Below are positions 1-11,099 of a stretch of 64,000 nucleotides of DNA, in pieces. The stretch's first letter is position 1, and every line of letters begins with the position of its first letter. The notes under the pieces were generated by a model that saw nothing but the letters and a program-made list of their open reading frames with translations, had not been told where the DNA came from and did not search any database. A program made the position numbers and the translations under genes. Source of the DNA: Strobilurus pachycystidiatus (Eukaryota > Basidiomycota > Agaricomycetes > Agaricales > Physalacriaceae); the NCBI GenBank assembly GCA_019915135.1, contig JAHLMK010000002.1, positions 2,418,001-2,482,000 on the forward strand, given 5' to 3'.

Positions 1-1
1 A

Positions 2-1275
2 GCTTCTCTCAACCCGCCAACCAAGGAATCTCTCCCACCTAGATCCCAACCGTTCAAGTTCATGGCGGCTTTGGTCCAACTTAGTGGTATTCTGAGGGAT
101 GTCTTGTTGAAGATTTACGGGACGGATGGCATTCGTAGCACCGAAAGTCACGAGTTGGAATGCATCAAGGATGAATTAGACCTTTGGAAGGAAAGTTTAC
201 CGACAGAGCTCAAGTTCACTGGGATTGAGTCAGACGACCAAGCAGGTCCGACTCTACTTCTGACTATGTCAAGCTCTCATCCTAACACTTTCCCCTCTTC
301 TGTAGGTATCCTGCACCTTCTCCATACTTCGGTCACTTTCTTATTCTACCGATGTTTCATGCGACATAGCTTCATTGTACCAGGTACCATCAGCACCAGT
401 GTGGATGTACCAGTGTGGACCAAGCTTCGAGCGGCGTCCAGTGACGCACTGGCCTGGGTGAGCGCACATGCACACATACTCGATGCGCCCTTCATGGTCT
501 CGTACGCGATTGTGCTCTGCTCCTTGATACAGGTAAGGGTAATCTTTTTGCACGCCACTGTCAAGACACTAATCAGTGCCAGTATCACACCTGGGCACGA
601 CGAAAGGAATCCGAAGGAGTGTCGTCCTTACAGCAGTTGCAGAACACAGTCGACGCCTGGATGGTGTCGCTCCCTCCGGACTTCTTGGGATTGAAGCGGA
701 CTGTGGGTGCTCGAGCATTTGCAACCATTTTCGGCTGGTACTGATATCATCACGCCACAGGAATTCGAAGTGATTCAAGTCTTCCTTGCCGCTGTTCAGA
801 GGGTTCATAAGCCAGGGTACTCGAGTTTCGAGAGCCAACGGGGCCTGAACCCCACTGTCGGCGTTCAAAACCAGGTCCCTACCTCCGCCGTTGGTTTCGC
901 CTTTCTGTCAGATTGCTCCAGGCCGTCGGGAGGTATCCTGGTCATCACGGCCGAGAAGGCGAAGGAGATCAAGGACCTACCTCCAGGGACCATAGTGATC
1001 GGCAGCGCGACCGTCGATTCGTCAGATCCTACCCAACCGGTTGTCCATGTCGTTGGACAGATGGAACCGGAGGAGCTCACGCCACAACCACAACACGCAT
1101 CCTCAGAGGCATATCTCGGGGATCCGAACGTGTTTTCAGACGTGAGTGGATTGCTCAATCGTGGGTACTCGTGCTCACTCTCTCTGGAAAGCTCCTGGCG
1201 TCTTTCAGTTTCCCGCAGGATGTCCTTTCATATGGGAACGGTACTTCATATTTGTATTCTGGTTTGTCCGCATAG
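2..1275 (+). CDS. Fungal-specific transcription factor, C-terminal part (5' end outside window)
   Basis: The reading frame is open to the window edge, so the DNA-binding N-terminus lies outside. The visible part resembles the middle-homology region of basidiomycete Zn2Cys6 regulators: a stretch around LKIYG, a W-x-x-SLP motif, then a helix-rich segment beginning GILHLLHTSVTFLFYRC. Introns are inferred near 247-305, 530-582, 708-755 and 1143-1192. The last splice joins GDPNVFSD to a short C-terminal exon ending in TAG at 1275. From about 909 to the end the gene is duplicated, in decayed form, at 36170-36560. Sitting beside a terpenoid cluster it could be its regulator, but nothing in the sequence proves this. 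The family call is moderately sure; exon ends are approximate. Confidence 0.6.
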
Positions 1276-1566
1276 CTATCTTTGTACATGTACCATACTT
1301 ATAATTCGAGCAACGCGATGCGGTGACCACGCTGTAGTACTCATATAATCGGCACCTTCGCGGAAATCCACCGGGTGCGCTATCTCCATCTTCGACGAGA
1401 CAAAGGCCCCTCCTGTCCACGGCACTCTACACAGAATTGTGCCCACCAGAGAGAACCACAGCCTTGACGCCATCAGACCAAGGCGGACTGTATAAGAAGG
1501 TTGGATGATCATGAGGAATATTGGCAGGCGCCAATCTATCACTGTAAACGTCTCAAGTAGTAGCAA
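1276..1566 (-). pseudogene. 3' stub of the F-box/membrane gene found intact at 36595-37963
   Basis: This minus-strand stretch aligns, at DNA and protein level, with the 3' end of the gene at 36595-37963. Shared features are a VIDW motif, a hydrophobic segment rich in L, I and F, and the downstream PWT-x-AF-x-SKM block. Homology stops close to 1566 with no upstream exons, so it is a truncated copy that cannot encode the F-box part. It converges on the transcription-factor gene, exactly as the intact copy converges on a stub of that gene at 36 kb. Confidence 0.65.
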
Positions 1567-1988
1567 GCATCCGACGGCTCAGTGTCATGTCAATGGAACT
1601 CGAAAATCAATCCGCGTGTTGAGGACTAGGGCCACGGTGCTTTTCGGCGTGACTGTCGTGGACTCTGGTTGCTCAGACCCGGCGGCGAAGCACGCGTCGC
1701 AACTTGAAGACTCAATCGATGGACATGTTGATGCCGATTCGCAATCACCATGGCGTTTGACGCTGACGAAGCTCCGAGGTCGACTTGACTCCTTCAATAT
1801 TCGAATAGAAAGAACGCATACAACCCCGAGGTACAGTAGTGTAGTACGACAGTGGAGCATATCGCTAATTACAGCTAGTGCAGGGTATGAGGGGAGAGAG
1901 AGTGCAGGTCAAAACGTTGGGAAAGAAGAGGTTAAGGAACGTGAGATCAATTAAACTAAAGCTCGTGCAAGGGCTCGAGAGTCGGTGA
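1567..1988. other. Intergenic stretch, no supported gene
   Basis: The open frames here (for example 1505-1954 plus) have no recognisable domain and no splice pattern that extends them. I see only the tail of the duplicated segment and sequence between two transcription units. Confidence 0.5.
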
Positions 1989-3488
1989 CTAATCCAGTTT
2001 CTTGACCTGCTCCTCGCACCACGTCCACAGCTTCTCACCCTCGCGCAGGTCCAGTGCTGAAGGACGAGGGGTCCCCTCCTTGGCCCAAGGGATAAAATAC
2101 TGGGATCCCTATGAGTATGTTCCAAGCCGTGATATCATGCAGCCACTAACCTTTCCTGCAACAGCCGCACCGTTCGGAGTCGTACCGGCATAGAGCTGAG
2201 TTAAGGCGCCCATGGGGGCGGGATGGCAGAAGAGCTTAAACTGTCGGAGCGTCAGACTTCCGCCGTATAATCCGCCAGACAGGTAGGGAACGCACCATTA
2301 TGCGTCTTTGCATGCTGGGCACATTACGTGCAAGTTGGGTACGAAGGTTGCCTGGGTATTGTCATGTCCAGCGGCGGCGGGGGTTGTGCAGAGTTGCGCA
2401 CTCACCAGGATTCAAAGAAGCGGAAACGATGCCTTCGTTGCCATACCTGCGTTGAAGCTCGACCGCGTAGATCACAACACCCTGACGCCCGATGAGCAAC
2501 ACATTGAGTGGACGACGAAAAATGCCCCACCAGCTTGGATGCTGAATACAGGTCGTTGATTGATTGCTTGCGTCGCTCCGGGGTATCCTCTACGAAACGA
2601 TAGTCGATTTTGGGAGCGCCTATCTGATGCCCTGCGAGAAATGGTGAGCCAAGAACTCGGTTCCGCGGAGAAGCCTACCGAGAGAGCTAGTGTTGATCAC
2701 TCGTCCGCTGATCCCCTTGCCAGATTCGTTCTTGGCTGTCTGGATCAACAGAGGGAGCAAGAGTTTAGTCAAGTAGAAAGGACCTATGAGTAGAAGGGAC
2801 TAGCATCAGCGACGTGAGTAGTGTAAGAATCAATATATTCTTACCCAACACGTTACAGCCAAACTGGAGGTCGCAGCCCTGCTCGGTTAGCTGTTCGATA
2901 GGCGGTACCATGACTCCCCTACAAAGACGGATGAGGCGATGACACCTCGAAAGAAGCCAGATTGCTTACGCATTGTTGAAAAGCACGTCAAGGCGCGTCT
3001 CTTTTCTGGAGGACGACGTGTCAGCCTACTGCACGGCGCTGGACTACAAAGCCGCTCACGCATTGAACTCTTGTGCGGCAGCACGAATGCTCTTCAAGTC
3101 GGCCAGATCAAGCTTTAGAAAGTGTGCGAGGCCTTTCCCTTTTGTCCCTGTCTCCTTCTCCAGCTCGTCGATTGCCTCCAGAGCCTTTGTCTCGTTGCGA
3201 CAGCCGAGGTACACCCTTCCGTTCTTCTCAAGTAATGCCTTGAATAAAATGTCAGATGGCAGAAACTTGAAGCTTAAAAAGAGGTCAAATGACCTTGACC
3301 GTATAATAGCCGCAGCCTGAATTACCACCTGCAGCACGAAGAATTGAGCCGCAGTCGGGTTAGAAAGACAAGACCAGCAAACCAGTGACTATGAAGACCT
3401 TGCCGCTGAGGTCGGGGATGTCGCGCGCGGGGTCAAACTTGGACTTGCCAGGCCAGATAGTGCCGATGAAGTCGAAAAGGAAGCCCAT
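1989..3488 (-). CDS. Short-chain dehydrogenase/reductase (retinol-dehydrogenase-like, fungal)
   Basis: The start at 3488 gives MGFLFDFIGTIWPGKSKF, then the Rossmann motif T-G-G-N-S-G-C-G split by an intron. ALLEKNGRVYLGCRNE follows (cofactor-specificity loop with arginine). After further introns come LDVLFNNA (NAG-type motif), GVMVPP, a YLTKLLLPLL helix, INTSS (catalytic serine region) and YSASK, which is the YxxxK catalytic pair. The C-terminus near 2040-1989 reads YFIPW...LWTWCEEQVKKLD, the usual ending of this fungal SDR group. At least six introns are needed. The splice between YSASK and the following YGNEGIVSASLNPG part (about 2440-2500) is not clean, so a frameshift there cannot be excluded. 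It is probably an NAD(P)-dependent alcohol/ketone oxidoreductase at the left border of the terpenoid cluster. Confidence 0.75.
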
Positions 3489-4233
3489 GGTTGCAGTGAG
3501 TGCGGCGGAAAGATGCACATTGAACACGTCGTCTTATATAGACCACTTCGGGGACATCAACTTCTAATTCATTCCTTGTTCTTCGGCTCGGGCGAGATAT
3601 CCGGAGTGGGTGACATGTACAACGGAGCGAAACACAAGGTGGGCTCGCGTCGTGATCAGGCTCCCCACATAAGCCTTTCGCAGGCCGACCCCGTGAAACG
3701 AGAGGCTGGGCGCGAAAGTCGACCCATTCCTCCTCGAGCGCGTCGGGTGTCCTGCGATGCGGGCCTCCAAACCAAGAACTGAATGCACTTGTCACCGGAA
3801 CACCGTGCACGTTTCATTGGGTTGACAGGACGCATGCCGACAGCCCACGTATGCGCGGCACAGTCAAGCCGATCAACACTGAACAAGTGAGTAAGTGATC
3901 ATCGGGTGTGGCGTTTCTGGAAGCGAAACGAGTGCATATACACTATCATACCGCCGAAATGACCCAGATGCATGGACAGGTCACAGGTAACGTACTGAAG
4001 TGATGCGAAGAGGGCGATGTTGACGAATATCTACATAATGATCCATATCATCCAATAACATTCTTATGTTATGGGGATCAGTATCAAGTATACCACTAAT
4101 CGACTATCAAACCCTAAGTTCCACCAAGGCTTCAAAAGTTGAGATCATCACATCTCAATGAATTCAATACTTGTGTGAGGCACATATGGTGATTATTCTA
4201 TGTAGAAGTAGATAATTAAATCGATGCGATAGT
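3489..4233. other. Intergenic region between SDR and terpene cyclase
   Basis: Upstream region of the minus-strand SDR and the 3' flank of the terpene cyclase. Overlapping frames at 3513-3886 on both strands look like shadows, with no domain. The AT-rich stretch 4020-4200 probably holds the cyclase 3' UTR. Confidence 0.4.
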
Positions 4234-5515
4234 TCATCCAGAGAATTGCTCTTTCCATGCAGCTGGCAGACGATAGTGCGCGACGTTGAGGTGGAAGCGG
4301 CTGGAACGAGTGTGAGAAGCATGTCACACAATAGAGTGTAAGACACAAACATGTATCCTTGCTCGTACTCCTTGAACGCCTTCAGCGCAGCAGGACTGTC
4401 CTTCAAGATTGCGGCAGCACGCTTGGCGACCATGACCGCCTCATCTGAAACATCCTGAAGAATGTCCAGCGGATCCTTGTGGGAGACATGCGACATCATC
4501 TGGCAGTAATTGTGCTGTTCGCCGTCCATTTCCTCTTTGTAGTAGCTGTCACGCAAATTAGAACATCACTCGATACAAGGGAGGAGTGGATGATACCTCA
4601 GGACGTCGTTGAGGAAGTTGGTGAATATGAGAATCTCAGGAATTGCCTGAACGTAGTCCACCACATCGGGGTGGTCCTTCTTCGGGAAGCAGGCGTACGA
4701 GTAAAACCCGGAGATGCCTGTATGTCGAGTGAACAAGCCGCCTCTGTGTTATACAGCTGAACAGGCTTACCACTGAGGCTACGAACATAGTAGGGCCAGA
4801 GCTTTGCGTCGCTCTTTGTTGACGCATTCTTCGAGAGCGCACGAACCTCGAGGACGCTACCATCAATGAACGTACACGACGACATGATCATCGCATTGGC
4901 GACGTATGGCTCGTAGTGATCGTAGAGGCGGAGCATGAAGGTAGCATAGCAGTCGAGGACCGGATGAAGCTGGGGCCTCCGTCCGTAGAAGCGGGACTGG
5001 AACTCTGTGAGAGGTTGGAGAATGTCATCTGCGACATTGTCCATCCACTTCATGCCTCTATATAACGTTGCATTCAGTCTCAAGGAGCTATCATCTAGAT
5101 GAGGACTACACTTACGCCGTGCATATAGCCATGATGATCTTCATGTCAAATTCGTGAGAAGGGTAGAAGAGCTGCAGAACAAGGTTTCAGTGGGCATAGT
5201 CGCCTGCGTGGCAAAGGACGAATATACCTCAGCGGCGGCAATGCCGACGTCGACACACTTCATGAAGCCGTCGACTGCAGGCCCAATATCCCAGGACTCA
5301 AGTTCCTGGACCACGGCCTTTGTCAGAACGGGATCCTGTGGGAACGGCGGCGGCTTGTAGTCGAGAGCGCGAATGAAAGAGGCGGCGATGCCCAGGATTC
5401 TTGGACCGTTCTCCATGTTGCTTGCCTGACCATTGGCCTTCGACGGCAGGACACCATGGTGATTGCCGTTGTAGACATCGTGTTCAGTACTACTAAGGAG
5501 GGTAGCGATAGCCAT
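4234..5515 (-). CDS. Terpene cyclase of the trichodiene-synthase (TRI5) family
   Basis: A class I sesquiterpene cyclase expected to ionise farnesyl diphosphate in the cytosol. Six exons join to about 338 residues, the usual family length. Exon 3 starts GMKWMDNVADD, the aspartate-rich metal site in the form D-N-V-A-D-D. Later exons carry NDVLS|YYKEE, the NSE/DTE-type second metal site (N-D-x-x-S-x-x-K-E) split by an intron. The last exon ends HYRLPAAWKEQFSG and stops at 4234. The extra ~35-residue N-terminus (MAIATLLSSTEHDVYNG) is poorly structured. TRI5-family cyclases include trichodiene synthase of Ascomycota, but basidiomycete members often make other bisabolyl-derived skeletons, so the product cannot be called from sequence. 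It sits among P450s, an acyltransferase and dehydrogenases, which supports a role as the core enzyme of the cluster. Confidence 0.85.
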
Positions 5516-5572
5516 TGTCAGTTAGAGAACAGACTTTCGTTTCTTTCTCGAGACTTAGAGCGCAATTTATGT

Positions 5573-5579
5573 GTGCCGT
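5573..5579 (-). promoter_or_regulatory. TATA-like box of the terpene cyclase
   Basis: On the minus strand the sequence reads CATAAATT about 60 bp before the ATG at 5515, the same spacing as clearer TATA boxes elsewhere in the window. The motif is imperfect. Confidence 0.3.
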
Positions 5580-6040
5580 TTGGTTGAATTGGCCCAGCCT
5601 CCGGCACTACCATTTCCATAATCGTCAAAATTTAAATAGACATACCTATTCGCGTCGCTGACCACTCAAGCGGTATGTCGGAAGTAATCATACAGGGCAG
5701 ACCGTGATGGTATTGAGTGATCCTGAAGGGACTCATAAGGGTCCGTGCGTGCCGAGAATCAATGGATGAATGATCGATCGATAGTGTACAGCAGGGTCAC
5801 AAACGCGTCGAGTCTTGCACCGATGTTTACGTACATTTAGTAGCACCCATCAGACCGGATGATGGTCGATCCAGTTCTCGTTGCCACGCTCAGTGTTTGG
5901 CCGTGCAGACTTCTGCGCCTTGGTGATTGTGGGACCCGTTTCACGTTGGTTACACGTCGATGATGAGTAGTGCCCTTCTGTACTCTAACGTTCGGCGATC
6001 AGGAATTGGTCTGTGCCGAGTATGAATAAATGAACGAATA

Positions 6041-6251
6041 AAGGCCGTGAGCGCTGGAACTAAGACGTTACGAACTGCTTGATGGGAGACCAAAGGGTTA
6101 CAACGTTCCCGGTTTTGGACAGCCTCGCGAGCCGAGCGGAATTTTAACCAATGAATGAAGGCCGTGAGCAGCTAAGACGTTGAAAACAGCTTGATGGGAA
6201 ACCATAGGGGGACAACGTTCGCGACTGCGGGCAGCCTCGCGAACCGAGCGA
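6041..6251. repeat. Degenerate direct repeat, two copies, offset about 117 bp
   Basis: AAGGCCGTGAGC begins at 6041 and again at 6158. Both units continue with ACGTT, AGCTTGATGGGA-like sequence, ACAACGTTC and end in GCCTCGCGA-x-CCGAGCG. Copies differ by substitutions and small indels. Confidence 0.75.
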
Positions 6252-6432
6252 TAATGTTCATCTCCATACAGCTGTGACGCGATCCTCGCCGCTCGCTTGA
6301 GACCCGGAAGCTACTCGCGGAATTTCCATCTTCCCGTTTGTTACGGTAAATGCCCGGTGAGCCCAAACACAGTGGCGCATTGACAGTTGGGCTCGGCGAC
6401 AGTCGCTACCTAAGTTGTGTATGCGCAACAGG

Positions 6433-6655
6433 GCAGGCCCTGTAGTATCTCCGCGCTCATCTTCTCAAGTGAAACTTACAGGAGGACCCCATCTCATAAG
6501 ACAGATGTTTATATCGACAGTATCGTAAGTAGCTGTCTAATTAGCATAGGCGTAGCACGGCAGGCTGTGAATCTCCGCGTTCATTTCACAGTGAAACTTA
6601 CAGTAAGACCCGTGGTACGTATCATCTCAGAATTTGACGTTTGTATCGAGGTGCC
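6433..6655. repeat. Degenerate direct repeat, two copies, offset about 127 bp
   Basis: Both units start at GCAGGC (6433 and 6560), run through ATCTCCGCG-TCAT and GTGAAACTTACAG, and end with ATCTCA...TTTATATCGA or TTTGTATCGA. This is a second, unrelated duplication next to the 6.0 kb one. Confidence 0.7.
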
Positions 6656-6846
6656 ATCCTCTACTCGTACGTACCTCCCTACCTGCCTGGGAAATGTTCA
6701 CAAAGTGTGTAGGGCACATAATGACAGGGAATCTGGGTGTAAATAATCTATTTCAGAATCTAAAGGCCGCACATTGATAATATCTACAGAAAGATGCTTG
6801 TCTATCAAGTTGTATGTTCAAAGATGACCCTGTCTAGTGCCAATGC

Positions 6847-9135
6847 CTACTTCTCCTTCGCTGCAGGCAGTAGAACATTCAGATCTTTCTCGCAAGCATC
6901 CCATGCCTGCTTGAGCACCTCCGCTCGATTGGCTGAGCGTGGCTCAAAGACAGCTGGGAACTCGAAAGGCGCATTCGAAAACTAACAGAGCCGTAAGAAG
7001 TTGCAACAGCGACGTATAAGATAGGATGCGCACCTCGCCGCTAAAAGCAGCATCGCTGTCATCGTATACAAAGGGCTTCCCCGTCTTCAGGTCTGGCTCC
7101 TCGGACTTGCGAATGTTGAAGGCCCAAAGCATCATTGCAATATTAACCCAGAGGGACCGTTCAGCGAACGGAGCACCTGGGCACACTGCAAGTAGCTCAG
7201 TTGGTGCTCTCACGTGAATCGAGAGAAGTCGTACCGCGTCTTCCAAAGCCAAAGGCGCTCGTCTCGTAGTTTGGCTTCAACTCGCCTTTGTCATTCAGGA
7301 ATCGCTCCGGATGGAACCTGTCGTGATCATTGAACTGCTTTGGGTCGTGCTCAATAGCCCTATGCGCCCGTCAGTGCTGCACGACATCGGTAGAGCGAAC
7401 TGACCATGCGACAGCGAAGATGATGCTACCTTCCGGAATAAAGTACTCCTGGCCTTGGTATTTGACGACATCGTCGGCGGTGGACCGATGCGGGACGCCA
7501 AAGCGGGCTGACACTACAGTCAGATCTGAGTCGCTAGCGAGAAGGGCGGCAATCTTACCTGCGGGCCGCCACCTGAGGGTCTCTGCATTGCCATTTTTGT
7601 CAGTTCCTGAGCGAACGTGAGAGTAGAGGGCTACTCACCGCGTACAATCGCCTCTACATACTGGAGACGCGGCCTATCTTGGAACGTAGGGAGTCGGTCT
7701 GACCCGACAACGGCGTCGATCTCCATCTGCGCACGAGGAATCCATTCGGGATACAGAATGCATGCGAGGACAAAAGTGTGCAGGGAAAGAGCAGTCTACT
7801 CAAGTTGTGAACGATTTAGAATCAAAAAAGCCCGAAGAGCGCGTACGGTTTCAATAGCAGCCTGCGGAAGTCATAACAATGGTAAGAAAGAAGCACACTG
7901 AACGATACAGTCCGCTTACCCCGGTGAACTGATTCATCAAGTGAGCTTGATTACCTTCAGGTTTGTCTTCGTTTGCAAAAGTCGCCGCCCACCTTCGTCC
8001 AAATACTCAGCTCAGCAGCCCAAGGAGATCACCAATGGATCACGTACGTGTTCATACCAGACGCTTTACCGGAGACGGCTTCCTTGATCAGCTTTGCATA
8101 AAGAGCATCTTCTCGCTTGCGATAGGCTTGTGCGCGCTTTCGCCAAGGCTTAGGTCCAGGGATAGCATCGAGGAATGGCAAAACATTGATGATACTGGCG
8201 GAAGGGGTGCAGAGGCTGACGAACTCGGCTATGCACTGCACGAAGAAAAGCGAGGTACGTTCAGCCACTCATCGACGACAACAACAGACAACTGTACTCG
8301 CCTCTATGACCTCCTTGAATTCGGGTTCGTCACCCGTCGGGCAGTGCAGTCCAAAAGCAGCCGAAAGCACCATGCTTGCTGAAACTCTGTTGGTGGAATG
8401 AGCAATTGTAGTTGACGGTACGGAGAGAAAATCTCGCCTGTTCATGTGTTGATACCAACGCTTGCCGCCATCCTCAAGAAGGTTGACGACATTCAGCGTG
8501 GCCTCAAATTCTTGCAAGGGGTCCGTCTTTCCAGCCCGCACTGCCGACATGAGGCCAGCAGTCAGTTTGCGACCGATGAAGTGGTTTTCGTTTTGTTCGC
8601 AAACGCCCCAGTAAGCCTGAGTAGGGTCGACGTGATGACGCTAGAAACGGAATCAATGGGTGAGGAACTCTTTCACTGTCTCGAAAGAGTGGGACGCACA
8701 ATGTAAGGCACGATGGGACGAGATGAGAACTTTGTCGCCCGCTTCTCCAAGATCTCCTTCGCAATAGCCATGTCACCTATCACGATTACGGGCTAGATCT
8801 CGTTAGTGAGAAGCGGGTAAGCAAAAGATAGAGCGAGCTTACGAATCCCGCCAGGTTCAACGAAACCAAACCACCATATTCTTCAGTGAGCTTCCTGAAG
8901 TACGAAGCCAAGTGCTAAAAGATTCATGTAGTTAGACCCAACAATATGGCTACTAAGTGAATAAAGTGCGCACTTCGCCAGGAACCTGTAAGACATTGCC
9001 GAGGAGAGGCAAACCAGGCGGTCCAGGCGGCCCTTTGTGTAGTGACTTTTTCTGTGAGCGGAGAAGATAGTACACTCCAGCGCCCACTACGAGTGCGGCC
9101 AGTGGAGCAATTTGCTGAGGCTGAATAACATCCAT
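6847..9135 (-). CDS. Cytochrome P450 (P450-A), microsomal
   Basis: A monooxygenase anchored to the ER by an N-terminal helix (MDVIQPQQIAPLAALVVGAG), followed by the proline-rich hinge GPPGPPGLPLLGNVLQVPG. The C-helix, PFLDAIPGPKPWRKRA and many short introns follow. The I-helix core is A-A-I-E-T-T, split by an intron after the first T, so the acid-alcohol pair is present. The ExxR motif is ETLRW. The haem signature FGFGRRVCPG is split by an intron just before the cysteine codon. The C-terminus is LNVLLPAAKEK and stops at 6847. Its arrangement and PFAERSLW helix closely match P450-B, so the two are tandem paralogues of the group often labelled O-methylsterigmatocystin-oxidoreductase-like. I cannot assign a CYP number. 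A role as a hydroxylase of the cyclase product is inferred from position. Confidence 0.85.
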
Positions 9136-9893
9136 CTGAGTGACGGTAGGGAAAGATGACGAGGGAAGAGGGATGTAGATGTGACAAAGCGTGAGTTGAG
9201 GATAAAGATACCAAGGGTTTCAGGCGCCTAGGTAGGTATGTGGAGTACGGCAAGTCGACGCACGGCGGATCCATTGGGGAACGACCATTTGAGGAAATCC
9301 TGCGGTCAGCGGGCATGGTGGCTGTCCGGAGCTCGTTCGGATCCGTCAAAGCTCTTTCGTCTCCGTACAAGCTCGCTCGGATCCGGCCCAAGCTGCACGG
9401 AGGAGTTCAAGGAAAAGTTTCAGTTTGATCAGAGCTCGCTAAAGCCCATCGAACCTGACATCCCGGATTGATACTAGATCTCACCTAACGCAGAACGTCC
9501 ACTCTCACGAGCAAATCAAACACGGACTGTTCGCCCGCGCATCGCGGTTATCTCCATCAAGCATCGCCAATCTAACATATCAAAGGCCGATCCCTGTGAC
9601 ATGCGGGGATCTGTCAACTTACGAACACTCACCGCCGCCGTGCACGGTGGAGGCAACGAAAGTGGAGGTCGTGTCTGGAACAGATATGTTATGACATAAG
9701 TGCACTGCGTGTACAATGTCCCGAAGTTCACGGAGCGGTCCACCAATCACTAGTCGAACGAACTTGAGCGCTCGAAGTGTTTATCAGTGACAAAAGTCGA
9801 AGAGTGAATAAATGTCATACCGGAGGATAATGCGGGCGTTCATAGTTCCAGCTGTGCGACAAATGAAGCAAGATAATGGAAGTCAAGGGATCC

Positions 9894-10284
9894 CGGGCGT
9901 TCTGTCGTTCCTTGTGGCGCAAGTGGAATGACTGGCGGTGGGCGTTATGGAGCAGACGTGCCTTGGGTACAAGCCCGTTTGGAATTCACAAATAATGCCT
10001 ACCAGACATGCTGCGTTCGAGTTTTGGATATGCCAGATCCTTCCATTTATTCCCTTTTTGCGCTGATTATAGAAATGGGGCATAGAAATGGTGATACGCA
10101 TTGATTGCTACACCGTATACCACAGGCAGGCAGGTTATATGGATTTCGGGCGTTCTGTCGTTCCTTGTGCCGCAAATAGAATGAAAATGCTCAGTGGGCG
10201 TTTTGGAGCAGCCGTGTCCTGGATACAAGCCCGTCTGAAATCCACGAAGTATGCCCACCAGATATTCTGGGTTCGAGTTCCGGA
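9894..10284. repeat. Direct repeat, two ~140 bp copies, offset 253 bp
   Basis: CGGGCGTTCTGTCGTTCCTTGT starts one unit at 9894 and the other at 10147. Both share GGGCGTT-TGGAGCAG, TACAAGCCCGT, ATGCC-ACCAGA and end in GTTCGAGTT. The copies are roughly 80 percent alike by eye. Confidence 0.75.
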
Positions 10285-10478
10285 GCCACCTGAGTATCCG
10301 AGGCACATAGCCACTGCCCGCCGAGCCGCCGTTCCGTCGATGCCGAGCAGGTCCTAAACACCGCATCAGAGACAGAACTTTGCAGAAACGAATATCGCAC
10401 CCTGTAGAAACATAGAGTCAGGAAGCAGACAGGTCGTAGCTCAGGACTGCAGAAGAGACAGCCAGACAGACAGCCCTC

Positions 10479-10967
10479 ATGAGATACCAAAGCATTCCAG
10501 TCTGTCCAGAAGAAGAGCAGGTCTTAGAAGATGATACTAGCGAGCTAAGAAGATCGCATCGTTTCCTAGTTCGTCCTCTTCCTCGGCTGTGGTTCTTGTC
10601 ATATTGCGCTCGCCAGGATTCAGGTGACATGATAGCTATATCGGCGGCTTCTTCCGCAAGTTTTGAGGATGCCTTGATGCTTGGAAAGTGCGATGGTAGA
10701 GGAAAAAGTAGAAGAACGAACAAGACAAACAATCAGAAACCAAACTTGAGGCTGATCGCATGGGCGCTTCCTTCCTGGCATGTTCTGGATTCAATTGAAG
10801 ATGAAATGCGACTGCTTTTGTGCTCAAGATGCGCGGAACTTACACGGCGGACGAGAAGAAAACATTTGTCCAAACCATGGACAAATGTTGTCCAAAAAAC
10901 AGATTCAGAGATCTTTGCCTGCCGACTCAGCCGCACGCGGCACGCCATACATATTAGCGTCTGGTGA
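10479..10967 (+). CDS. Hypothetical open frame, 162 residues
   Basis: An uninterrupted ATG-started frame between the two P450 genes. It is rich in Ser, Arg and Cys and has no motif I recognise, no signal peptide and no membrane segment. Competing frames on the minus strand (10418-10948) are of similar length, so it may be chance. I keep it only because the 2.5 kb gap holds nothing better. Confidence 0.15.
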   Translation: MRYQSIPVCPEEEQVLEDDTSELRRSHRFLVRPLPRLWFLSYCARQDSGDMIAISAASSASFEDALMLGKCDGRGKSRRTNKTNNQKPNLRLIAWALPSWHVLDSIEDEMRLLLCSRCAELTRRTRRKHLSKPWTNVVQKTDSEIFACRLSRTRHAIHISVW

Positions 10968-11099
10968 TCTTCATTGGTGGTGCCGGCACGGCGGCATCAT
11001 GCGTGAGAACATCGGAGTTTGAACTGATACAGCACCAGACTGCCAATGCCACTCACTCTCTGTAATTCGCGCCGGACGTCCACCATGGCAGTGGCTTGC

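Larger units (their letters stand above)
5580..6846. other. Cyclase-P450 intergenic region with two tandem-duplication blocks
   Basis: No gene is supported. It contains the 5' flank of the terpene cyclase and the 3' flank of P450-A. Two separate head-to-tail duplications (6041-6251 and 6433-6655) fill much of it and are listed on their own. Confidence 0.6.
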
